The position numbers and the translations under genes are program-made. Below, one piece after another: positions 11,475-21,489 of a stretch of DNA of 64,000 nt. Origin of the DNA: Tenrec ecaudatus (lineage: Eukaryota > Chordata > Mammalia > Afrosoricida > Tenrecidae); NCBI RefSeq assembly GCF_050624435.1, contig NC_134539.1, positions 143,626,025-143,690,024 of the forward strand. The letters are read 5' to 3'. The stretch's first letter is position 1, and each line of letters opens with the position of its first letter. The notes beneath the pieces were generated by a model. It searched no databases. It was not told where the DNA came from and saw nothing but the letters and a program-made list of their open reading frames with translations.

Positions 11475-12004
11475 TGTGATAGGTAGGTTTGTGCTGACCT
11501 GGCCAATGAACACACGTGGGATTCATTGAAGTGGGGAGAGGTAAATGGCTCCGCGAGCCTCGCCTGATCTCTTGCTCTTTGATGATCGGACCAGTGTGTG
11601 GCTACCTTAGCTTGTTCTCTGCCTCAGTTTGCAAGCTACACTACCTGAGGGACACCTCACCTGAGGACTGTGTCGCTGTAGCTTGAGGTTCCTTCACGAC
11701 CTGCTTCCCCACGCTACTGGAGTATACATCGCTAGATGGGGACTGTCGGACCGTGTCATCTGGCTGACTGTTGGTGACCTACCTGCCTTGCTGTTTGCTG
11801 CCTGTGGCCGGATTGACTGAATTGCTCTACAGAGGACTCAGCTGTCTGCCTCCTTGACTTGCACCCAATGGCCCTCAAGACTTGGAGGACTGCCAGTGTA
11901 TTCGCTGTCTCATGGAAGTGAGTTGCACTGAGCCATCTGTACTGCTCTATAGACTAATTCGCTAGCTTGGGTCAGAAGCACTCTGGAGAACCCAAACCAG
12001 GACA
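11475..12004 (+). mobile_element. LTR-like interspersed repeat
   Basis: It starts TGTGATAGGTAGG and shares 'tgacctggccaatgaacaca' and 'ggtaaatggctc' with the better-defined LTR at 12665, so I read it as a related MaLR-like LTR. It ends near 'ctctggagaacccaaaccaggaca', a common end of such repeats. No matching target-site duplication was found, so both boundaries are tentative. Confidence 0.5.
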
Positions 12005-12118
12005 TTAATGATTATATATATTATTTATATTTATTATATGATTATAAGGATTATATATGATTATAAAGATTATATATTATATATAATCATTAAAATGGAG
12101 ATATATATGGATAAGTTT
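12005..12118. repeat. AT-rich simple repeat
   Basis: An interrupted (TATAT/ATTATA)n tract directly follows the LTR-like repeat. Confidence 0.85.
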
Positions 12119-12480
12119 ATATAGCAACAAGGAATATAACAGCAAATTAGCCCACAGACAGCAGCACAGAGAGCTCAGTCCAACTCAAGTCCATAAGTCC
12201 CTCTTCACGCAGCCACATGCAATGATGCAGAATGCAGGAAGAGCCCAGGCACAGAGTTGTGTGGATCCAATGGTGGTGGCCGCATCACAGGGTTCACACA
12301 GGTCTCAAGGTGGCTCATCAACAGGTAGGTGAGGGAAGAGAGGTGCCAGCCTCCAGAGAGCCATTTACCTTGATCACACCTCCAGAGGAGGTCCTCAAGC
12401 TGTGCCACATACACAAAACTATCACAAGTACCTTTGTCTTCAAAGTAACGTCCGTTGCTTTGTAACACCGGAAAGAGGTC
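12119..12480 (-). mobile_element. LTR-like repeat, antisense (low certainty)
   Basis: Segments such as 'cagcacagagagctcagtcc' and 'caactcaagtccataagtcc' parallel the repeat starting at 26120 (there 'gtacagagggctcagttcaa'). It may be the antisense partner of the same LTR-like family. Ends were not resolved. Confidence 0.4.
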
Positions 12481-12484
12481 TTCT

Positions 12485-14438
12485 ACAGCAGATTGGCCCT
12501 GTGCAATGTCTCTTTTGACAAGTCAAGAGAGACTGCTGCTTCCATAAGCATTGATTGTGGATACAAGTGAGACAACTTGACAACTCCAATCTTTTCTCCC
12601 TTTATCATATTATCTATTGGTCCAGTTGTGAGGATTTTACTTTTCCTTACACTGAGTGGTAATCTGAGGTAGTTAGTTTATTGTGCCAACCAGGCTGATA
12701 AACACATGTGGGGTTAATGGAAGGGCGGAGGGATAAATGACTCTGTGAACCTCACCTTTCTAGTTCTCGGGTCTCTTGCTTTGTGATGGTTGGACCAGGG
12801 TGCAGCTGCCTTAGCAGTTCCCTGCTTCAGCTGGCAAGACTCACTTCCTGCAAGACATCCCCAAGGAGAAGCTGCATGGACCTACCCCGATGCAACCCTG
12901 GGTGCTGGATCACCCGTGTGGAGACCCCTGCCAGCGCCGAGATGCTTACACGTTCACTGACTCAGCTTTCCTCCTGCAGTCGGCATCATTGTGTGTATTT
13001 TGTGAGATGGAGAACTTTGTGGACTGGTGTTGGACATTAATGGGTTAATGCTGGGCTTGTTGGGCAGCACTGGGTTGGGATGTTTTCTTGATGCACACTT
13101 AACTTTTATATAAAACGCTCTCTTATACATGAGTTTCTGTGGATTTGTTTCTCTAAAGTACGCAGACTAACACATAATCTATATGGAAGGCTGCCATCAG
13201 CATATTCATCAGCAAGTACTTCAGGTCCTCCTCGCTTTCATCAAGCAAGGTTGTATCATCTGCATATTGCAGGTTGTTAATGAGCCTTCCTCTAGCCCTG
13301 ATACTGCATTCTTCATAGAATCCAGCTTCTCTGATGTTTGCTCAGCATGTAAACTGAATAAATATAGTGAAAGGATACAACCTTGAAGCACATCATTTCC
13401 TGGGTTTTAAACCATGCAGTATTCCCTTGTTCTGGTCTCACAACGATCTCTTGTTCCATGTACAAGTTCTACATGAACACAATGAAGTATTCTGACATTC
13501 CCATTCTTCTCACACCTATCCATAACTTTTATGATCCAGTCTAATGCTTTTGCATAGTCAATAAAATACAAGTAAACATATTTCTGGTAGTTTCTACTTG
13601 CAGCCAAGAGCCATCTGATGTCAGCAATGATCCCTCTTGTTCCGTGTCCTCTTCTGACTCCCATCCTGAACCTGTGGCAACCTGTGTCAATGTACTGCTG
13701 CAATCATTGTTGGATGATCTTCAGCAAAACTTGACTTGCATGTGATACCAATGATAGCGTTCTATAATTTGCACATTCTGTTGCGTCACCTTTCTTTGGA
13801 ATGGGTACAAATATGGATCTCTTCGGGTCAGTTGGCCAAGTAGCTGCCAATGCACCAAATCGTATCCTGAAATGTTCTTAAAATTCAAGGTCATATGTTA
13901 GCTCTTGTGGACTTGCTTTATTTTTTTCAACTTCAACTTGAATTTACATATGCGCAATTGATGGTCTGTTCCACGGTCGGGTCCTGGCCTGGTTTTAGCT
14001 GCTGATGCTGAGCGTCTCCACTGTCTCTTCCCACAGATACAGTCAATTTGATTTCTATGTTTTCCATCCTGAATAGTCTACATGTATAGTCACCATTTGT
14101 GTTGCTGAGAAAATGTATTTGTAATAAAGAAACTGTTGGTTTTGCAAAATTCTATCACATGATCTCTAGTTTCTTTTCTATCACCAAGAACTTACTTCAC
14201 AATGACCGTACCTTCCTCTTTGCTTCCAATGGTTTTATTCCAATCACCAGTAATTACCAATGCACCTTGATGGCATATTTGATCAACTTCAGACTAAAGA
14301 CTCGGGTAGAGTTCTTCAGTTTCTGCATCACTCACTTTAGTGGTTGTGTATAAACTTTAATCATATTCATATTGACTGGATTTCCTAGTGTGTGGACAGA
14401 CATCATCCTATCACAGAAAGCATTGATAGTACCTGCCT
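12485..14438 (-). mobile_element. RTE-clade LINE, antisense, split by an LTR
   Basis: Minus-strand translation at 13703-13410 is a readable reverse transcriptase segment: RGIIADIRWLLAAS, then YLYFIDYAKALD (motif A region, normally F.DYAKAFD). A VRILHC/ELVHGTRDRCETRTRE stretch follows. Stops and frame breaks mark it as dead. An LTR is inserted at 12665-13174 and the RTE resumes without loss on its other side. An AfroSINE adjoins it at 14440. Confidence 0.9.
12665..13174 (+). mobile_element. MaLR-like solo LTR with 5-bp TSD
   Basis: It starts TGAGGTAGTTAG and ends GACTAACACA, the TG...CA form of an LTR. It is flanked on both sides by the identical pentamer taatc (12660-12664 and 13175-13179). 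A 5-bp duplication and the ACTAAyACA end suit ERVL/MaLR-type LTRs. A TATATAAAA box-like element lies near 13110. It sits inside an RTE copy, so it is the younger insertion. No internal retroviral sequence accompanies it. Confidence 0.85.
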
Positions 14439-14439
14439 T

Positions 14440-14655
14440 CTAATACCAAACCAAAAACAAACTCATTGCCCATCAAGTCATTTCTGACCCCTGGTGACGT
14501 CACAGAGCAGAGTAGAACTGCCCCTGTGGGTTTCTAAAATTGTAACTCTTTGCAGAGTAGAAAGCCCCCTCTTTCTCCTGCCTGGGGGATTTGAACTGCC
14601 AACCTTGCAGTTAGCAGCCCAAGGTGTAACCCTCTACACCATCTGCATTATAGCA
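14440..14655 (-). mobile_element. AfroSINE, antisense
   Basis: An antisense copy: 'caagtcatttctgacccctgg', 'agagtagaactgcccctgtg', 'gatttgaactgccaacc' and 'tgcagttagcagcc' occur in the expected reversed order. Confidence 0.85.
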
Positions 14656-15480
14656 CAGCATCCCCCAAATCTATTCCGAGCTTTGGTGAGGATTAAAGCA
14701 TTTGGAAAGTTATTGCCCAGGAAACAGTCATTAATGCAGGGGCCATCTATCACGAGTAATCCCGGAATCCAATGCATCAGCTTGCAATGGCTGTTCAGCA
14801 AAGCTATGCTCAACCAAGGATGAATTCATGGGGGGCTGCTTTTCAGCTGCTGATGCTGACCTGTGGCTGAGCTAGGCACTGTAGCTAGGCACCTTAGCTT
14901 GCAATATTTCATTTTGCTAGGTCACTGCACAACAGGACTGGAGTAGCCATGGCTTGGCATTGCCACCATAGTGTGCACTCTCCTTGAAAAGCCCCTTGAT
15001 GGTCCAATATATCTTCCAACCTCCTATCCTGCCCTAGCCCAGGAACCTGGAAAGTACCTCCTCCCCCTCTCAGGCTGGAAGGCTCTCAGCCTCCCCCCGG
15101 GCTCGTTACTGATGTGTCCTGTAAACACCCCAAAAGGAAAATAATCCATACCCGTGTACCTGCAACCCAGAGGCCCCTCTGATAACAAAAGGCAAACCCC
15201 ACGCTGGGCAGCCAGGCTCACAGGCGACCACTTGGAGAAGTGAAACCCAACCCTGTTTGCAAAACCTGAGTGATGTGTATTATCGAACCACGGGTGACCC
15301 TGCTGGACTTTGACATCCCAGTGACGTCACACAACCCACCACAGGATGACAGGTGGACAGACCAATGGACAGCATTGTACCCATCGCACGGGTGTTGGCT
15401 GAAAGTGGAGAACCCGGGAGTTGCGGACTTGTGTTTTATTAGGATGAAAGGCATTGGGTGGTGTGGATCATCGTAAACTG
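14656..15480. other. unclassified DNA, possibly RTE 5' remnants
   Basis: The stretch 14660-15000 may continue the antisense RTE, but I could not confirm it. 15000-15480 has no recognised repeat and no gene. Confidence 0.35.
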
Positions 15481-15663
15481 TGGGTAAGATTTCAGAGAAT
15501 GTCAATTCCACAACACTGGACTGTGCTCGTGTGAAGTCTGGCTCTGGCCAAAAGGCAGTCGTTCAAACCGAACGAGGCGCTAAAATCAGGAAAGTGCTGG
15601 TGCAGAACGTCCACATGGATCAAGAGGCAGTTGTACAAATAAAGCAAGGGGATACAGTCTGGT

Positions 15664-16161
15664 TGTGAGAGTCAGGGAAACAAACCCCCAGAAACTCCTG
15701 TATAAGAGAGTTTTATGTAAAGGGTAAGTGCGCATCAAGAAAACATCCCAACCCAGTGCTGCCCAATAAGTCCAACATTAACCCGTTAACCCATATGTCC
15801 AACACCAATCCACAAAGTCCTCCTCCATCTCACAAAACAGACACAATGATGCCGGCTGCAGGAGGAAAGCCGGATCAGTGAGTGTGTAAGCATCTCAGCA
15901 CTGGCAGGGGTCTCCCCACAGCTCCTCCAGGGCTTCAGCAGGGTAGGTCCATGTGGCTTCTCCTTGGGGATGTCTTGCAGGAAGTGAGCCTTGCCAGCTG
16001 AAGCAGGGAACTGGCTAAGGCAGCTGCACCCTGATCTGACCACAAAGCAAGAGACCTGAGAACTAGAAAGGCGAGGCTCACAGAGCCATTTATCCCTCCG
16101 CCCTTCAACTAACCCCACATGTGTTTATCAGCCAGGTTGACACAATAAAAGAACTACCTCA
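15664..16161 (-). mobile_element. MaLR-like solo LTR with 5-bp TSD, antisense
   Basis: This is the same family as the LTR at 12665, in the opposite orientation: it begins TGTGAGAGTCAGG and ends CTACCTCA. It is flanked by ctggt at 15659-15663 and 16162-16166. The duplicated ctggt belongs to the RTE sequence that resumes as 'ctggtttaaaatcagg', so the host site can be read directly. Confidence 0.85.
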
Positions 16162-16235
16162 CTGGTTTAAAATCAGGAAGGTGTGAGTCGGGGTTGTGCC
16201 CTTTTACCATACCTAATCGGTTAAGGATTATTTTC

Positions 16236-16771
16236 TGTCCGGAGCCATGAGGCCCGACCATTGCTTGGAATTTTAATAGGACTTGCCTGGAGCCGTGAGG
16301 CCCTGCCGTTACTTGGAATTTATTAGGCTGAGCTCTGGGCATTCTTCTACCCCAGCCTACGTGACAGAGCACTGCAGCTGTAAAGCTTGAGCAAACAAGG
16401 GGTAATGCTCTTTAGATATGCACCCGTGTCCTGCATCCCCTTGATTGGGCAAAAGATCGTCTTCCCCTATGCTTGATTTGCATGTACATGCCATTCCTCT
16501 GCGTACCTAATTGAAGACTGTAAGCCCTTACTGACTCATGGGCAGGGCACGCTCCCCTGAACTCCTTGATTGGCCTGTTGCCAAGGTAGCCTAATCTGCA
16601 TGTGCAGCTGAGGCTGCCCCCTTGGCTGGCCCTTATAAGCTGTGACTCTTTGTTCATTAAAACAGGACTTGATCAGGATATTGTCTTGTCCTCATTCTCC
16701 GTGCCTCTTGTACCCCCCAATTCCCACTCTCTCCCCCAGGACCCACGGTGAACGTCCCGCGGGACGGGACA
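16236..16771 (+). mobile_element. solo LTR with 6-bp TSD
   Basis: It begins TGTCCGGAGCC and ends CGGGACGGGACA, with attttc on both sides (16230-16235 and 16772-16777). A TATAAG box (16634-16639) is followed by ATTAAA (16656-16661) in the spacing usual for the U3/R boundary. A 6-bp duplication fits class II (beta-like) retroviral integrases. Its 3' end nearly matches the LTR at 33943-34424. No viral genes are attached. Confidence 0.88.
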
Positions 16772-17165
16772 ATTTTCTGAGCAAATTATCCCAGAAGTTG
16801 GACGATATGAAGAAGAATGAAGCCGGATGGAAAGAAGGCTTATTAACTAACAGCCAGCGATATGCAGATGACAGTCTTGTGTGAGGAGGACTCAAGGTCC
16901 TTGCTGACGTAGATCAAAGATGACAGCCTTTCATATAGGGCAGAACTCAGTACCGAGAAAACAGGAGCCTCACAATGGGACCAGGGGGCAGCATTGTGAT
17001 GAACGGAGAGAAGACTGCAGCTGTCAGGTACATCATTGCACTTGGATCCACAAACCACGCTGTGTCGATCCCGCAGAACCAGGCACTGTTTTGTTCAGAA
17101 ATCAACAGCACCCGTGCAACGACCAAGCATATCTGCTTCAAAAGATGTTGTTGTTGTTGTTAGGT

Positions 17166-19288
17166 GACGGAGGTCCATTCCAACTCACCATGACCATACC
17201 GCCTGCTCCTGCCTCACCATTGTTCAGACATGTGAGCCCCTGACTGAGCCACTGTGGCAACCCTTCCTTTTCTTCACTGCCCTTCAAAATACAGCCTTCC
17301 CAAAATCGCGGCGGACGGGGCAGAGCTGGGGCTGGGCAGGGACTGACTGTCAACAGGCAGGAGCCACATTGTGGAGCGACGGAAATGCTTTACAACTGGA
17401 ATGGTGGTGGTCATGGTATGACTCTGCAGAGGGACTAAAATAGGATTCCACAGATGCAGCAAATACAAACACAGGATGGCCAGTTAAATCCGCAAGTCTC
17501 ATAAACAAGCATTTATTTCTTCAGTGCATGTATGTTCCAAATATTGCACAGGACATACTTGTACTAAAAAGCACTTGTTCACCTGAAATCCCAGTGTAAG
17601 TGAGTGTTCTGTGTTTGAGCTTGCAATCTTAACAAATAAACAAGTTTAATGGGGGAAGGGATTGCAAAGCTGTGTGGGATAATATCATTAGCTTCCAATC
17701 TCATTTTCCCCACAAACTTTTTCAAGGGCCCTCCTATTTAGTAACACTTAAAAAAGTTCACCCAGCTCTTAGAATACTGCTACTTAAAATGTGTGTGTGT
17801 GTCTGTAATTTTCCTTTGGCACACCCTCTCACCTCTCCAACTCCTGGCAAAATACTTCTTCAAAAGTGACCCTACCCAGACCCAAGCCCAGAAGAGTCTC
17901 CGATGTTGAAAGGCTTTGTTATCCTGGGGCCTGGGCTCACAGAGACGGGGCCTTGAGGTCAGTGACATCGCAGGGGCCCACCAGGGGGTTGGCTGGGTGC
18001 TCCAAATGCTACAATCACTTCCAATTTGCTGCCAGCACGTTAGCAAAATGTGCAATCATTTCATTCTCCCAGGCTGGGTGGTCACTATATGCCCTATGCA
18101 GGCTAGGTGGCGGGCTGCAAAAGAACCCCTGAGGGGGTGCGTTACACCCATTCCAACACACACACACTCAGAGCAAAACAGTGGGAAACTTTAAATTTTT
18201 TTCTCTCTCCCTCCTGTGGGAAAAGAACTTTTTATCAAACCCTGTAATAACATTAACTTTTATACTCAGATCTATGGAGTTTTCCAAGGGAATTGCCTTT
18301 TGCAATCAGTAAAAGTTGGTGGGTTGGGTTTTTTTAGATGTAAGGTTTCACTCATTGAAATACAATGCCACCTGCCGGCAGCTCTGGCTCTGAGCAATCA
18401 GTCCAGGTCCCTAATTCTGACCAACAGTCAACATGATGGTAATCTGTTCTTGAAAACTCACCCCATCTGAGGTCTCATTTTCAAGACTAGCTGAAGGGGC
18501 TGTCGGTGTCTACTTATACATTTGTCTCTTTAATGACCATCTGCAAACTCGCTCTTTTATTGAATAAATAGGATCCATCAATATTCTATTCTGTCCTCCG
18601 GACTTCTGGGGCACCCATGGATTTCATAAAAACTGGCTGCTTCATGAACTACAAACTCGGAATCCATTATTTCTTAGCCCACCAACTACATAAACAAGAC
18701 AACTTAAGCATTTAAAGCTGGGAAGAGAAGTGCTCTTGAACTAGGTCAATTCTCATCTGTGTTGGCCCAAGGATGTAGCTAGACCAACAGTGCCTCACTT
18801 GGGAGTTGGGGGGGCAGGGTGGCAGAAGTGAGAGGTCAATGAAAGAGGCGCCAAGGGTGGGCTAAGGCAGCATCCTCTGGACGAAATGCCTCTAGTGATT
18901 CCCGGCACTTGCTGGCAGTGGGCTGAGCCCTGTGAGGTTGGACAGCCATTGTGAGTCTGGGACTCAGCCTGGAAACTCCTGCTCCAACCACCCAGCAAGA
19001 GATTCCTCAGCTTCTTTTTTTATAAGAAAGAGATTTACCGCAACCTAGCTAGCTTGTCTCTTGTCTACTAGGAACGTTACTTATTTATCTTTTAAAGTGT
19101 TATATCAGTCCCTGGGGCGTTTTATTTTGGCACCGAGTTTCATGAACCAGTGAAGAACCCTTCTGCAGGTGCCCAGGGGAGGAGAGGGGGAGCAACGGGG
19201 AAATAATCAAATGGAAACCTTGGAAGCTACTCATACAAAAGAAAACATTTTCAACAACTGAGTTCAGGAAAGTTCACATCACACTTCA
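17166..19288. other. unclassified non-coding DNA
   Basis: About 2 kb with no recognised gene and no young repeat. A (GT)n run lies at about 17789-17802. Open frames here are short and lack splice context. Confidence 0.45.
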
Positions 19289-19289
19289 G

Positions 19290-19745
19290 ATATAAAAGCG
19301 GCACAAGAGAAAAAGTGGTCAATGGCTCTAGCTGTCACAATGAGATAGCATTCACACCCACTAGGGTGGCTGAAAAATAAAACCCCAAACACTAACACCA
19401 CCAAATAGTAATGCGAATGTAGAACCAGGAGAAGGTTCTCAGACATGGCTGCTGGGACCATTGATGGCTCAGGCAGACCGGAGAGCTGTTTGATCGCCTC
19501 TTTCACGGTAAGTTTGTGCCGACGCTACGGCCCAGCAATTACACACCTGCTCTTAGAAGAGAAATTGCAATATGTGGCCACAGAAAACCTTCATCAAGAA
19601 TGCTGGTAACAGCCTGACTCAAAATAGCCAACAACTGGAAACAATCCAGATGTCCATCAAAAGGTGGATGGATAAATAAATTATAGTTAGTATAGGCAAG
19701 CAATAGAAGACTGCACAGCAATTTTGTTTTTTTAAAAAACACACA
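19290..19745 (+). mobile_element. old L1 3' end, sense
   Basis: Typical L1 end landmarks in order: 'cacaatgagatagcattcac', 'cactagggtggctgaaaa', 'agcaattacacacctgctc', 'aaaatagccaacaactgg', 'atgtccatcaaaaggtggat'. Diverged, so ancient. Confidence 0.85.
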
Positions 19746-19794
19746 TCACTGATATACACACATAAATAAAAATAGAAAAAATAAGTATTACTAT

Positions 19795-19960
19795 TGTTAA
19801 GTGCCATCAAGACCATTCTAATTCATCGGGATCCTGTGCCCACCAGAACGAAACCCCGCCTGGTCCTGGGCCATCTGGCAATTGGTGCTCTGTTTGAGCC
19901 CATGGCCACACCCATCGTGTCAAGCCACCTCCTTTTTGGATGAGACAGCTAGACAGGCAG
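19795..19960 (-). mobile_element. RTE-related 3' fragment, antisense
   Basis: Carries 'tgttaagtgccatcaagacc', 'agaacgaaaccccgcctgg' and 'catcgtgtcaagccacctcc', matching the same blocks at 3190 and 51510. Confidence 0.6.
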
Positions 19961-20366
19961 ACAGACAGACAAACTTGCTGCCTTCATGTTCATTCTAACT
20001 CACAGCAATCCCATCAGGCAAAGCAGAACTGCCTCTTGGATTCAGCGTGTTTACAGACGTAAGGATGCTTGTAAGTTTTTACAGAGCAGTTATAGCCTCA
20101 TCTTTCTTCTGCAGAGCAGCTGACGGGTTTGAACTGCTGACCTTCACAACATGTAACCCATGACACCCGCGGTTCTCAACCTGTGGATCGTGACCCCTTT
20201 GGGGTCGAATGACCCTGTCTCAGGTGTTGCCCGATTCCTGACAGTAGCAAAATGAAGTAGCAAGGAAGATAATTTTATAGTTGGGGTTGCCACCACATGA
20301 GGAACTGTATGAAAGGGCCGCGGCATGAGGAAGGTTGAGATCCACTGTTCTACGCCATCAGGGCTC
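19961..20366 (-). mobile_element. AfroSINE, antisense, interrupted by SPIN
   Basis: The antisense SINE body ('agcaatcccatcaggcaaagcagaactgcc', then 'gggtttgaactgctgacctt') runs to about 20166. Its head resumes at 20348 as 'ttctacgccatcagggctcctt'. A SPIN element lies between, so it inserted after the SINE. A short GACA-type repeat lies at 19945-19970. Confidence 0.8.
20167..20347 (+). mobile_element. SPIN-type hAT MITE
   Basis: From 'ccgcggttctcaacctgtgg' to 'gaggaaggttgagatccactg'. Internal 'gacagtagcaaaatgaagtag' and 'gggccgcggcatgagg' fit SPIN. The flanking 8-mers (catgacac and ttctacgc) do not match convincingly, so its target duplication is lost or my left boundary is off. Confidence 0.85.
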
Positions 20367-21182
20367 CTTGTTCTGGATAAAGTGTTCCCAATAATGAGAT
20401 TTATAAAACAGAAATAATCAAGAGCTAGGCACCCCAGCCTGCTCAGGGTGATGCAAATTTTAAAGTAGAAGAGAGCATTTTGCAGGGTCGAATTCCAAGA
20501 AGGTCAAGAGTAATGTGTCGTCAACCACCAGGCTCTACGTGCATTTGATGTCGTTTTTCCTCTAAAGACCGTTGCTGGGTGCCCTCAACTAATCCCACTG
20601 CGCAGTGACACCGTCCAGGCCTGCACTCTCCTGACAATCTTGCTCTGTAGGATAAGCCTAGAAATAGTGCTTAAAAATCACAGAAACCTTTATTAAATAA
20701 AAATAAAACTTCTCTAGCCTTTCCGTAAAGAATTCTTTACACCGTGTCACACCGACGGTGTGGGCATCGCTGCGGAGCTCAGATGGTGCTACTTTTTAAA
20801 TGGTAAGGCAGCTTGGGGAACAAAAAGAGTCTGAAGGGGCAAGATCCAGTCTGTAGGGTAGGTGGGGCAAGATTCTCCAAAGAAATTCTCTTAGAATCGC
20901 CCTGGCGACCCTCTAAGACCAAGCGGGCACAGTCATGATGGAAAACAAACAAGCTAACAAATCCTCAGCACAATTTTTCCTGGCCTTTTCACTCACCAAT
21001 CCAGTTTTCAATTTTCTTAAAACGTCTACAGAATAAGTCCCTGTGATTGTCCTGTCCAAGAAAATCTTTCCTGGTTTCCTCCTTGGGAATCTCCCTCTCA
21101 AAGTGCCTCGAATTTAATTGGCTCAGGAGATCCCCTGGGAGGCCACTGTGGGATTGAAACTGCTTTTGCTTTTAAGGACCCC
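20367..21182. other. unclassified non-coding DNA
   Basis: No gene recognised. An open frame on the minus strand at 21101-20913 reads RGRFPRRKPGKIF and has no recognisable family or splice context. It may be part of an old mobile element, but I cannot place it. Confidence 0.35.
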
Positions 21183-21345
21183 TAACAGAACTAAAGAACC
21201 CTGGTAGAGTAGTGGATTAGCTAACCGCAAGGTCAGCAGTTCGAACACACCAGCCACTCCTTGGGGAAAAGGTGAGGCTTTCTACTCTGTCAAGGTTTGC
21301 AGTCTTGTTACTCTGAGTCTGAATTGACTCTCTGGCAGTGAGAGA
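21183..21345 (+). mobile_element. AfroSINE, sense
   Basis: Complete order: 'aaccctggtagagtagtgg', 'taaccgcaaggtcagcagttcg', 'ctttctactctgtcaagg', 'gagtctgaattgactctctgg'. The tail is reduced. Confidence 0.88.
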
Positions 21346-21365
21346 GTGAGAACAAGACCGAAAGG

Positions 21366-21480
21366 AAGCCCTCGCGGCCTCATGGGCTGTATACAAAGTA
21401 AGCTGCTAACCCCAAGGTCAGTGACTTTCTACTCCCATAGAGATTTAAAGTCTGAGAACCCCAAAGGGGCAGTTCTGTTA
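21366..21480 (+). mobile_element. AfroSINE fragment, sense
   Basis: A second, shorter copy close behind the first: 'gctgctaaccccaaggtcag' then 'aaccccaaaggggcagttct', with an internal deletion between them. Confidence 0.75.
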
Positions 21481-21489
21481 GTATGACAG

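Larger units (their letters stand above)
15480..17165 (+). mobile_element. RTE-clade LINE, sense, split by two LTRs
   Basis: The reading runs from 'aacgtccacatggatcaaga' through 'gtttaaaatcaggaaggtgt' to a segment encoding RYADDSLV (the YADD codons are at 16861-16872). YADD is the reverse transcriptase active-site motif. The element ends near (GTT)n and 'aggtg' at 17147-17165. Two LTRs (15664-16161 and 16236-16771) interrupt it 74 bp apart. Many stops are present, so it is dead. Confidence 0.9.

Noticed and set aside
11475-12004. Solo LTR with target duplication
   Set aside because: The 5-mers next to the apparent ends (ctccc and ttaat) do not match, so I list it only as LTR-like.
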